In this document: positions 1 to 6,676 of the stretch, piece after piece
Position numbering within the stretch: the first letter of the stretch is position 1
Layout of the letters: the number at the start of each line of letters is the position of its first letter
Source: a virus
IMG/VR virus record: IMGVR_UViG_3300045016_000278
Coordinates: 1 to 27,286 of that record
DNA: 27,286 nt
Direction: 5' to 3' (one strand)
Notes under the pieces: model-generated
What the model was told of the DNA's origin: nothing
Database searches by the model: none
Seen by the model: the letters and a program-made list of their open reading frames with translations, nothing else
Program-made: the position numbers and the translations under genes

Positions 1-2
1 TC

Positions 3-3000
3 CGGCACCGCTACGAGCAGGCCGAGGCCAAGGCCGAAGCGGACGCCAAGGCGGCCGGCAAGGCCAAGCCCGACCTCGGACCCTACCTGGCGGCGCAGCG
101 GATCTGCCTGCCTCCATACCACGGGTCGTGTTTCGCCGGTTGGGTGCCGGTGTCAGGGGCCGTGGTTGGCGCACTCCAGGCCCGGTATCGTGGGCCGATG
201 ATCGAAGTCGAGACGCGGGAAGGCCGCCGCTTCGCCGTCACCCCGAATCACCCCGTAGCGACCCCGGAGGGCTTCGTCCCGGCTGGCTCGCTCCAGGAGG
301 GGAGGCAGCTTCTCGGCTACGGCCCCTGGCCGGACTTCCCACCCGCGGGCGTACCAGCACCGGATCAGCACTACGCCCCACCCTCTATCGAGCAGGCGTT
401 CGACCTTGCGGGCCAAGCGCTCTCGGGCGTCCCGGGTCGGGTGCGGATGCGACCCGAAGACCTCCACGGCGACGCCGAGCGGGTTGAGGGCGAGGTCGAG
501 GTTGTAGGGTCCTTCCGCCTGTTGCTCGACCACGGAGAGCCCCGCGGCCCGGAAGGCGGCGGCGAAGGCTCCTTCCCACCGGCCGCGGCAAGCGCCCCTC
601 TCCATCCGGGTCTGGGCAGCACGCTCCCTCTCGCCAGGGTTCGCCTGGCGCCCCCGAGCAGTGGCCCAGGCGGCGCGACACTGGCGCTCGACCGCTTCCC
701 GGCCAGCGGCCCGGAGACGTTGCCACTTCAGGTGCTCCGCCTCGGACCGGCCGCGGAGCTGGACGCCCGCCGCGACTACGAGGCGCAGGACCGGAGTGCG
801 GCTGACGCCGAGTTCGTCGGCGAGCTTCTGCGGCGCTTCCCCGGCCAGGTAGCGGCGGACGAGGTGGTCCGGGTCCGGCGGTATGAATGGAGCGGTCACG
901 TCTACGACCTCCAGACGGTAGGCGGCTGGTACGTCGCCGGCGGCATTATCGCGTCAAACTGCCGCTGTACGGTGGACGTGGAGAAGGGGGCCCAGGTCAA
1001 GGCCCCCGGGATGCCGGCCAAGCCGGGGCCTCCGCCTCCGAAGCCGCCGCCCCCGAAGCCGGCCCCTCCGCCCGCTGTACCCCCGAAGCCCCCGGCCGCG
1101 GCCAAGCCTCCGCCAGCGCCGAAGCCGGCCCCTCCGCCTCCGAAGCCAACCCCCCCTCCCGGGGCCTTCCCCTGGGCGGAGAGCGAGCTGACGGCCGGCC
1201 CCCCGAAGACGAAGGGGGCGCACGAGGGGTACTTCTACCGCGCCCCCGACGGGAGCGAGTGGCTGTTCAAGCCGGTGCCCGAGCAACTGGCGGTCTCGGA
1301 GCGGGTGGCTTGCCACGACCTCGCGGTCCGCCTTGGGCTCCCTGGCCCCGACGCCTATGCCGTCCGCCTCCGGGGCAAGCCGGGGGTCGTGCAGCGGTTG
1401 TTCCCCGGGGTGAAGGGCGACCTCGAAGGGATGCCCTTCGAGCAGCTCACCGAGAGCGACACGGACACCATTCTTCGGGAGGCGGCCTACAACTGGCTCA
1501 TCGGCGAGAACGACGGCCACGCCGGAAACTGGCTGCGGCTCGCGGACGGCCGCCTGGTCGGGATCGACAAGGGGCAGGCGTTCAAGTTCTACAACGCCGA
1601 CAAGCTGGACTGGGACTACCACCCGAACACTGGCTTCCACGGCGGGCAGTACGACCACCTGCTCCTTCGGGCCTACGCCCAGGGCCAGGGGCCGGCCAGC
1701 ATTGATCCGGCCCGGCTTCCCCAGCTTGCCGCCTTCCTGGACCGGGTCGAAGCTCTGCCGGACGAGGAGTTCCTGGCCATCCTGCGGCCGATGGCGGTCG
1801 GGCTGCACGCCGCCTCGGCCGGCAAGCCCTTGCCCGGGGTCTTCGGGCAGAAGGTCGGGTGGTCGGTCGACCAGTTCCTCGAAGAGGCCCTGCGCCGGAA
1901 GAAGGGCCTGCGCCGGGACTTCCTCGGCTACCTGGAGCGGGCACAGAAGGAGCGCAACAAGGCCCTGGGGGTCCAGGTCCCGGCAGCCGCAACCCGGCGG
2001 GCTCGGCAGGCCGCGGCCACCGTCGCCGAACCAGGGGTGGTCACGCCGCTCAACGCCGAGTGGGTGCGGAAGGCCAAAGCCTCGGGCTGGCGCGGCCGTA
2101 CCATGTTCCTGGGAGGCCAGGACTGGGAAGACATGCAGGCGGTGGGCTACACCTTGGAGGACGGCACCTTCATCCTGGAGGGCAAGCTGCGAGAGGATGG
2201 CAACAGAAGGCTCGTTGACGCAATCCTCTCCCGCGGGATAGCCGCCTCCACGTCCGAATCTGGCGGAGCCCTGACCCCCTCCGAGTTCCGACTCCAGGCG
2301 CTTGCGTTTGCAATCGCGAAGCACACGAACCACCACTTCGACCCGGCCAGCCTCGGCTACGACCAGAAGATCAACCTGAACCACAAGGCCAACGCCACAG
2401 AGGCTTGGCGCCTCATCAGGCAGATGGCGAAGTCGTCCAACCCCGACGAGCGGGCGGCCGCCAAGCACTACGCCGACTATCTCGGCGGCCTGTTGCACTG
2501 GGATGCCGAGGGCAACCCGACTTGGAAGGAGAAGCCCAAGCTGGCGAGCGCCGGACACAAGCTGGTGTCCTGGGCCGACGCGCCCCAGCGGCACGGGCTG
2601 AAGGGCCCACCCACGACCTTCCGCGAGCGGCCGGTCAACACCCCCAGCCGCCGGTTCCGGCCAGACGGGCCGCCGCAGGCGACCGACGAGCCGCCCCTGG
2701 AGTGGGGCGGCAAGATGTACGAGGGGCACCTGGCCCCCGGGGTCCAGCTCCGCTACGTCCCCTGGTCCTCCCCGGGGGCGTTCGCCGGCCGCATCGAGCT
2801 GGTGCTGGACAAGGCGGAAGCGACCCCCGCAGGGATCGAGGCGGCCCTGGTCAAGCTGCGGGAGCTGGGCGTCGAGTGCCGCCTGGCGGACAAGAAGGAC
2901 CTCCGGCTCCTGTACCTGCGCAAGACCACCCGGGCCGCGAAGCTGGAGGGCTACGTAGGCTTCAGCCCCAAGGAGGACCGGCCGGTAGACGAGCAGATCA

Positions 3001-3728
3001 AGGAACTCCACACCGCCTGGAGCCGGCGGCTGGGGCGGCCGCCCGAGCAGATGCCGGGCTACCAGGAAGCGCCGACCTGGGACCACGAGGAGTTCGACGG
3101 CCGGCCCCGGTGGCTGCGGTTTGACGTATCCGACGAAGACATCGCCGCCTACCAGGAGGAGGGCTACACCATCGCGCAGAGCATCAACGCCCTCTCTGGC
3201 GGCGGCCATTTGGACAACAAGATCGGACAGGGGCACCTGGAAGCCATACTGAGAAGCGACTCGCTGCTGTCTTCCTGCGAGCGAATGCGAGTCGGCATCT
3301 ACAATGCTGTCTCGCGGCAGGGCGAATCGGTGGACCGCGATGTCCCCTCCGGCGGCGCGGCCTACGTTTTCACCCGGCTGCGAAGGTGGCAAGGCCGCGG
3401 AGCCCCGCCCTTCGACCTGGAGTTCGACCTGCGGCTCTGGAGGGACTGCGACGCAATCCACTACTCCGGCGATATGTTTGGTCAGACCGTAAGGGGGGCC
3501 ACTTCGCGGCGGATAAATGGGAACTGGGAGGGGAGCGCGGGGGCCGCCAGGAGTTCGCCAGATAACGAGCTGGACTTCAAGAGCCGGGTCGGAATGCTGG
3601 CCTGGCTGCGGGCTGTTCATGTCCGCTCCAAAGAGAGCCGGGAAGCGGTGCTGGACCTCTTCCGAAAGCTCGGCATCAAGAGGGTCCGGGGCCGGCCGAT
3701 AGAAGCGCTGGTGAAGGTCGGGGGCTAG
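3..3728 (+). CDS. Mu F/SPP1 gp7-type minor head protein, intein-containing, with kinase-like domain (5' end outside window)
   Basis: The frame is open from the window edge, so the start lies upstream. The visible part has 1241 codons. The N-extein ends PPYHGS and, after removal of the intein (129-959), continues CRCTVDVEKG. This restores the C-R-C motif that ends Mu F/SPP1 gp7-like minor head domains, which sit at the portal inside the capsid. A Pro/Lys linker follows (about 1017-1166). Next is a kinase-like domain (about 1190-1800): WLFKP with a candidate nucleotide-binding Lys at 1269-1271, ENDGHAGNW (1506-1532) resembling a D-x-H-x-x-N catalytic loop, and GIDKGQAF (from 1560) as a metal-binding Asp motif, as in HipA or PI3/4-kinase-like proteins. 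A basic helical stretch lies near 1860-1970. The rest, to 3725, is unassigned; it contains a G/S-rich segment ending YVFTRL (about 3350-3380). Stop TAG is at 3726. The minor-head call is firm; the kinase fold is inferred from motifs; the tail is unknown. Confidence 0.82.
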   Translation, partial: RHRYEQAEAKAEADAKAAGKAKPDLGPYLAAQRICLPPYHGSCFAGWVPVSGAVVGALQARYRGPMIEVETREGRRFAVTPNHPVATPEGFVPAGSLQEGRQLLGYGPWPDFPPAGVPAPDQHYAPPSIEQAFDLAGQALSGVPGRVRMRPEDLHGDAERVEGEVEVVGSFRLLLDHGEPRGPEGGGEGSFPPAAASAPLHPGLGSTLPLARVRLAPPSSGPGGATLALDRFPASGPETLPLQVLRLGPAAELDARRDYEAQDRSAADAEFVGELLRRFPGQVAADEVVRVRRYEWSGHVYDLQTVGGWYVAGGIIASNCRCTVDVEKGAQVKAPGMPAKPGPPPPKPPPPKPAPPPAVPPKPPAAAKPPPAPKPAPPPPKPTPPPGAFPWAESELTAGPPKTKGAHEGYFYRAPDGSEWLFKPVPEQLAVSERVACHDLAVRLGLPGPDAYAVRLRGKPGVVQRLFPGVKGDLEGMPFEQLTESDTDTILREAAYNWLIGENDGHAGNWLRLADGRLVGIDKGQAFKFYNADKLDWDYHPNTGFHGGQYDHLLLRAYAQGQGPASIDPARLPQLAAFLDRVEALPDEEFLAILRPMAVGLHAASAGKPLPGVFGQKVGWSVDQFLEEALRRKKGLRRDFLGYLERAQKERNKALGVQVPAAATRRARQAAATVAEPGVVTPLNAEWVRKAKASGWRGRTMFLGGQDWEDMQAVGYTLEDGTFILEGKLREDGNRRLVDAILSRGIAASTSESGGALTPSEFRLQALAFAIAKHTNHHFDPASLGYDQKINLNHKANATEAWRLIRQMAKSSNPDERAAAKHYADYLGGLLHWDAEGNPTWKEKPKLASAGHKLVSWADAPQRHGLKGPPTTFRERPVNTPSRRFRPDGPPQATDEPPLEWGGKMYEGHLAPGVQLRYVPWSSPGAFAGRIELVLDKAEATPAGIEAALVKLRELGVECRLADKKDLRLLYLRKTTRAAKLEGYVGFSPKEDRPVDEQIKELHTAWSRRLGRPPEQMPGYQEAPTWDHEEFDGRPRWLRFDVSDEDIAAYQEEGYTIAQSINALSGGGHLDNKIGQGHLEAILRSDSLLSSCERMRVGIYNAVSRQGESVDRDVPSGGAAYVFTRLRRWQGRGAPPFDLEFDLRLWRDCDAIHYSGDMFGQTVRGATSRRINGNWEGSAGAARSSPDNELDFKSRVGMLAWLRAVHVRSKESREAVLDLFRKLGIKRVRGRPIEALVKVGG
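153..899 (-). CDS. Vsr/PD-(D/E)XK-like homing endonuclease encoded antisense inside the intein
   Basis: This 248-codon minus-strand gene starts at GTG (899-897) and stops at TGA (155-153). A Shine-Dalgarno GGAGG (complement of 908-912) lies 8 nt upstream. The product reads as a real protein. Residues about 12-45 form a resolvase-type helix-turn-helix (YLAGEAPQKLADELGVSRT). Residues about 110-185 fit an EDxHD/Vsr-like nuclease core: AFRAAGLSVVEQQ, then YNLD (Asp135), VAVEVFG (Glu146), His151/His153, and RLLDRGWGVVLIRCW. That last stretch is the strand-turn typical of phage Vsr-like homing endonucleases such as I-Bth0305I. The product probably cuts intein-less alleles of the minor head gene to drive homing. 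The last ~35 residues oppose the N-terminal splicing domain and may be only passively coded. Its codons are in register with the sense codons, so both proteins share almost the same 747 bases. Family membership is from motif reading only. Confidence 0.75.
   Translation of the reverse strand: MTAPFIPPDPDHLVRRYLAGEAPQKLADELGVSRTPVLRLVVAAGVQLRGRSEAEHLKWQRLRAAGREAVERQCRAAWATARGRQANPGERERAAQTRMERGACRGRWEGAFAAAFRAAGLSVVEQQAEGPYNLDLALNPLGVAVEVFGSHPHPTRDARERLARKVERLLDRGWGVVLIRCWYARGWEVRPGAVAEKLPPLLERASRDEALRGRYGVIRGDGEAAAFPRLDFDHRPTIPGLECANHGP
908..912 (-). promoter_or_regulatory. Ribosome binding site for the antisense endonuclease gene
   Basis: The complement of 908-912 reads GGAGG, 8 nt before the GTG start at 899. 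It lies within the sequence coding for the intein C-terminal splicing block (D-L-Q codons), so the site is shared by two coding constraints. It supports real translation of the minus-strand gene. Confidence 0.6.
1017..1166 (+). repeat. Proline/lysine-rich linker repeat in the minor head protein
   Basis: Imperfect repeats of CCG-CCC-AAG-type codons encode runs such as PPPPKPPPPKPAPPP and PKPAPPPPKPTPPPG. The stretch is likely an extended flexible linker between the portal-side Mu F domain and the kinase-like domain. It has no sign of being a mobile or CRISPR repeat. Confidence 0.7.
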
Positions 3729-3730
3729 GC

Positions 3731-4126
3731 ATGAACTGGGAGCCAACCATCGTCGCCTACCTGCAAGAGATGCGAGGCCAAGCTCTGGTCGAAGTGCTGG
3801 ACCGTTCGGCGGAGGGGCTGCTGCTCTGGCGGAGCGGCGAGCATCCCTGCGCCGCCTTCGCGGCGCGGGAAGACTGGTTCGTCTGGTGGTCGCTGGGCTC
3901 CGACGGAGAGCACGCGTTGCGAGTGCGGAAGGCCCTCCGGCAGGTCGACGACCTGTACCTGGATGGGGTGCCCTTCCCTAGCGGTGAAGTCCGCCGGCTC
4001 TGCCTCTCCCCGATCTGGCTTCCCGAGCAGCGGGCCGATTTGGCGGCCTGGGAACAGCGGAGGCCGGGCGACTGGGCCCGGCGTTGCGTACAGGAGTTGC
4101 TCGATGCCCGTATTCGTGGCGAGTAG
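3731..4126 (+). CDS. Hypothetical protein (131 aa)
   Basis: The ATG lies 2 nt after the stop of the minor head gene, so it is co-transcribed and probably translationally coupled. The protein is mostly acidic and amphipathic, starts MNWEPTIVAYLQEM, and has a Trp-rich centre (REDWFVWWSLG). There is no signal peptide, membrane segment or catalytic motif that I recognise. It lies between a multidomain minor head protein and the preQ0 genes, so it could be a partner or chaperone of the large upstream protein, or belong to the modification cassette. Neither can be shown from sequence. It overlaps the next gene by 23 nt. Confidence 0.7.
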   Translation: MNWEPTIVAYLQEMRGQALVEVLDRSAEGLLLWRSGEHPCAAFAAREDWFVWWSLGSDGEHALRVRKALRQVDDLYLDGVPFPSGEVRRLCLSPIWLPEQRADLAAWEQRRPGDWARRCVQELLDARIRGE

Positions 4127-4448
4127 CCTGGCCCTGTCCGAGATGCCGGGGGGCGGCCCTCCCTTCCGAGTGGTCGCAGTGCTGGCGGTGGACCCCCGCA
4201 ACGGGGAGCACGCGGTGGCAACCGAGCTGGGGGCGGACGTGGTCCGGGCCAACATCGAGACCCGAGTCATGGATGCCCGGAGAGCCGGCCGATCCCTGAC
4301 CGACCTGCTCGACTACCTGGCCTCCCAGGGCAACCGCTACTTCCGCTCCTGGGAAACCCCGGAGAGCGTCCAGGCGCCGACCGTCGAGGCGGCAGCCGAC
4401 CGGCTTCTCCTGTCCCTCCGCCCCGAGATGGAGGTCCCGCCCCTATGA
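4104..4448 (+). CDS. Hypothetical protein (114 aa)
   Basis: The ATG at 4104 was chosen because AGGAG (4092-4096) lies 7 nt upstream. Upstream codons in this frame would overlap the previous gene heavily. The product begins MPVFVASSLALSEMPG, followed by a hydrophobic strand FRVVAVLAVD and a helical C-terminal half (LTDLLDYLASQGNRYFRSW). No known family was recognised. The stop overlaps the queD start as ATGA at 4445-4448, so this gene is joined translationally to the preQ0 cassette and may be functionally tied to it. Confidence 0.65.
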   Translation: MPVFVASSLALSEMPGGGPPFRVVAVLAVDPRNGEHAVATELGADVVRANIETRVMDARRAGRSLTDLLDYLASQGNRYFRSWETPESVQAPTVEAAADRLLLSLRPEMEVPPL

Positions 4449-4855
4449 GCACCATCGTCGTCGCCTGCGAACTGGAGTTCGACGCGGCTCATCGACTGCT
4501 CGGCCACCCGGGTCGGTGCGCTTCCCTGCACGGGCACCGCTACCGGGTCGAGGTCCGGGTGGCGGGCGGACCCGGCGAGGATGGCCTGGTGCTCGACTTC
4601 TCCGACCTCAAGGGCCGGCTGCGTGGCCTGCTCGACCCTTGGGACCATGCCACCCTGCTCCAGGAGGGCGACCCCCTGCTCCCGGTCCTGCGAGCTGACC
4701 CAACCTGCCGGGTGGTCGCCTGCCCCTGGCCCCCGACTGCGGAGCGGATGGCCGAGGCTGTCCACGGGAGCCTTGCCCGCTCCCTGCCGCCGGACCTGGC
4801 CGTCGCCGCGGTGACGGTCTGGGAGACCCCGACCAGCTCTGCCACCGCGGCATGA
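4445..4855 (+). CDS. queD: 6-carboxy-5,6,7,8-tetrahydropterin synthase (QueD)
   Basis: This cytosolic enzyme converts 7,8-dihydroneopterin triphosphate, the FolE product, to 6-carboxytetrahydropterin, the second step toward preQ0. It has 136 residues, close to the usual 120-140. The zinc site is complete: His16 in FDAAH, and His29 and His31 in SLHGHRY. Cys25 (GRCASLHGH) is in the catalytic position that separates QueD from eukaryotic PTPS. DFSDLK and the DPWDHATLL segment carry the conserved Asp and His. PTAERMAE and VWETPTS supply the C-terminal substrate-binding Glu residues. Its ATG overlaps the previous stop, and its own stop overlaps the queE ATG (ATGA, 4852-4855). Confidence 0.95.
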   Translation: MSTIVVACELEFDAAHRLLGHPGRCASLHGHRYRVEVRVAGGPGEDGLVLDFSDLKGRLRGLLDPWDHATLLQEGDPLLPVLRADPTCRVVACPWPPTAERMAEAVHGSLARSLPPDLAVAAVTVWETPTSSATAA

Positions 4856-5520
4856 GCCGGGGCTACGCCGTCCACGAGGTCTTCGCCTCGCTCCAGGGCG
4901 AAGGTCTGCACACCGGCCGCCCCGCCCTGTTCGTCCGCTTCGCCGGCTGCAACCTGTGGTCCGGCCGGGAGCAGGACCGGGCCCGGGATGCCGAGCGCCA
5001 TGAGGCGGCCTGCCCAGCCTGGTGCGACACCACCTTCCGGGGGCCGCCTGGCCGCCACGGTGGCCAGCTCTCTCTGGCCGCCCTGCTCCGGGCCTGCGAG
5101 CAGGAGGCCGACGGTGTCGCCTTCGTGGTCCTGACCGGCGGCGAGCCGCTGCTCCAGGCGGACGCCGAGCTGATCGGGGCCCTGCGCCGGCGGCTGGCGC
5201 TCCCCGTCCACGTCGAGACCAATGGGACCCTGCCCCTGCCCCCGGGGGCGAACCCGGACTGGATCGCCCTCTCGCCGAAGACGCCGCCGGACCGGCTGGC
5301 CCTGCGGGTCTGCGACGAGCTGAAGGTGGTCTACCCCTCGCCGGTTCCCCCGGTGGCCTATGCCCAGGCGCTCCGGGTCCTGGCCCGGGATGCCCTGCTC
5401 GTGCAGCCGCGGGCGGGACCCGACTTGCCGGCGGCCGTCGGGGCGTGCATCCTGTACGTCCGGGAGCACCCCGGCTGGCGGCTCGGGGTGCAGGCGCACA
5501 AGGTCCTCGGCTTGCCGTGA
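4852..5520 (+). CDS. queE: 7-carboxy-7-deazaguanine synthase, radical SAM (QueE)
   Basis: QueE is a radical SAM enzyme that contracts 6-carboxytetrahydropterin to 7-carboxy-7-deazaguanine. The N-terminus VHEVFASLQGEGLHTGRPA and FVRFAGCNLW are typical. LTGGEPLLQ (SAM-binding GGE-type motif), VETNGTLPL and SPKTPP follow in order. The cluster cysteines are Cys33 (CNLWSGRE), Cys53 and Cys57 (ACPAWCDT). The CNLWSGRE form resembles the proteobacterial CX14CX2C group, but the spacing here is CX19CX3C, which is unusual. There are 222 residues. The ATG overlaps the queD stop, and the TGA overlaps the folE GTG. The function is confident; the cluster geometry is the only odd point. Confidence 0.93.
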   Translation: MSRGYAVHEVFASLQGEGLHTGRPALFVRFAGCNLWSGREQDRARDAERHEAACPAWCDTTFRGPPGRHGGQLSLAALLRACEQEADGVAFVVLTGGEPLLQADAELIGALRRRLALPVHVETNGTLPLPPGANPDWIALSPKTPPDRLALRVCDELKVVYPSPVPPVAYAQALRVLARDALLVQPRAGPDLPAAVGACILYVREHPGWRLGVQAHKVLGLP

Positions 5521-6179
5521 CCCCCTTCGACCTCGACCGAGTCCGCTCCCACCTGGAGCGGGCCACCGCGGCTCTGGCCGTCCCCGGCGACCCCGAGCAG
5601 GCGCGGGTGGCTCTGTGGCAGGAGGCAGTAGCCCTCCAGCTCGCGCTGATGGGGGAGGACCCGGGGCGGGAGGGCCTGCGGGACACCCCCGCCCGGGTGG
5701 TCCGCTACTGGCAGGAGGCCCTATCGGGCTACGCCGTCGACCCTGCCGCCATCCTGGCCCGGTCCTTCGAGGAGACCGAGGGCTACGACGAGCTGGTGCT
5801 GGTGCGGGACATCGCCTTCGACTCGACCTGCGAGCACCACCTGCTCCCGTTCCGCGGCACGGCGGCGGTCGGGTACGTCCCCTCCCAGATGCCCCAGGGC
5901 CGGGTGCTCGGGCTGTCGAAGCTGGTCCGCCTGGTCCGCTGCTACTCCGCCCGGCTTCAGCTCCAAGAGCGCATGACCCGCCAGATCGCGGCCGCCCTCT
6001 GGGAGCACCTGCGCCCGCTGGGCGTCGGGGTGGTGATCCGGGCGGCGCACGGGTGCATGGAGTGCCGGGGAGTGCGGGCGAACGGGGCCAACGCGGTGAC
6101 CTCGGCCATGATGGGGGTCTTCCGCCAGGACCCGTCTGCCCGGGCCGAGCTGCTCGCCCTCTGCGGGGCGGCCCCGTGA
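5517..6179 (+). CDS. folE: GTP cyclohydrolase I (FolE)
   Basis: FolE catalyses the first step, GTP to 7,8-dihydroneopterin triphosphate, which feeds QueD. GTG at 5517 was chosen because it overlaps the queE stop as GTGA, matching the pattern through the cassette; it gives 220 residues, the normal length. The zinc ligands are visible: Cys105 and His108 in CEHHLLPF, and Cys180 in HGCMECRGV. GLSKLVRLVRCYSARLQLQE and the GEDPGREGLRDTPARV region are classic type IA FolE motifs. A phage-borne folE makes preQ0 synthesis independent of the host GTP cyclohydrolase level. Confidence 0.95.
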   Translation: MTPFDLDRVRSHLERATAALAVPGDPEQARVALWQEAVALQLALMGEDPGREGLRDTPARVVRYWQEALSGYAVDPAAILARSFEETEGYDELVLVRDIAFDSTCEHHLLPFRGTAAVGYVPSQMPQGRVLGLSKLVRLVRCYSARLQLQERMTRQIAAALWEHLRPLGVGVVIRAAHGCMECRGVRANGANAVTSAMMGVFRQDPSARAELLALCGAAP

Positions 6180-6676
6180 CCTGGTTCTGGGCCGGCCTCT
6201 ACCTGGCTGCGGCGGTGGCCGCGAACCTGGCGGTGGCGGCCTGGGGCCCGGCCGCCACCCTCCCGGCGGCAGCCCTCTGCATCGGGTGCGACCTCACCGC
6301 CCGGGATGCCCTGCACGAGCGCTGGGAAGGGCCGGGCCTGGTCGGGCGCCTGGGCGCCCTGATTGCCGCGGGGTCTGCGCTGACCTACCTCGCCTCCCCG
6401 GCTGCGGGCCGGGTGGCCCTGGCCTCTCTCCTGGCCTTCGCCGTCTCGGCCACGGTGGACTCGCTCGCCTACGGCGCTCTGCGCCAGCACATTCCTCTGG
6501 TGCGGGTCAACGGGTCCAACCTGGCTTCGGCTCTCGCGGACTCCCTGGTCTTCCCCACGGTGGCCTTCGGTGCCCTGCTCCCCTGGGTGATCCTCGGGCA
6601 GTTCGTCGCCAAGGTGGCGGGCGGCGCCCTCTGGTCGCCCCTGGTAGTGGCCCTGCGCCGGCGGAGGGCAGCGTGA
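6176..6676 (+). CDS. VUT/YhhQ-family membrane transporter, probable preQ0/preQ1 uptake
   Basis: This is a 166-residue integral membrane protein with about five hydrophobic segments: residues about 2-24, 26-42, 55-75, 82-106 and 120-160. CDLTARDALHERW resembles the conserved polar D-L-x-x-R region after the second segment of the VUT (YhhQ/QueT-like) family, and DSLAYGAL and NLASALADSLVF match later VUT helices. Members import 7-deazaguanine bases. GTG at 6176 overlaps the folE stop (GTGA), and the stop overlaps the queC start the same way. Its position between folE and queC supports a preQ0 or preQ1 role, giving the phage a salvage route beside synthesis. The family call is good; the substrate is inferred. 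Confidence 0.82.
   Translation: MTWFWAGLYLAAAVAANLAVAAWGPAATLPAAALCIGCDLTARDALHERWEGPGLVGRLGALIAAGSALTYLASPAAGRVALASLLAFAVSATVDSLAYGALRQHIPLVRVNGSNLASALADSLVFPTVAFGALLPWVILGQFVAKVAGGALWSPLVVALRRRRAA

Larger units (their letters stand above)
129..959 (+). other. Intein (Hint protein-splicing element), 277 residues, inserted at the minor-head CRC motif
   Basis: Residue 1 is Cys (TGT at 129-131), opening block A (CFAGWVPVSG). Block B follows as TPNHPVATPEGFVPAG (about 240-290), with the conserved Thr-x-x-His. The C-terminal splicing block is VYDLQTVGGWYVAGGIIASN. The final Asn is encoded at 957-959 and the +1 extein residue is Cys (TGC at 960), so all the usual splice-junction residues are present. 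The penultimate residue is Ser instead of the common His, which some active inteins tolerate. The splicing domain needs only about 67 residues at the N-side and about 30 at the C-side. The middle (about 330-870) reads as Pro/Gly/Arg-rich filler on the + strand because it is the complement of a minus-strand endonuclease gene. Exact splice points are inferred from motifs. Confidence 0.88.

Noticed and set aside
954-3746. Long antisense open frame (930 codons) opposite the minor head gene
   Set aside because: It is open only because of high GC. The product is Leu/Gly/Val/Arg/Pro-rich filler with no motifs, and the sense strand has clear domains.
3731-4448. Immunity genes for a toxin-like C-terminus of the minor head protein
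   Set aside because: No toxin motif was identified in the C-terminal region and neither small protein resembles an immunity family. The idea rests on gene order only.
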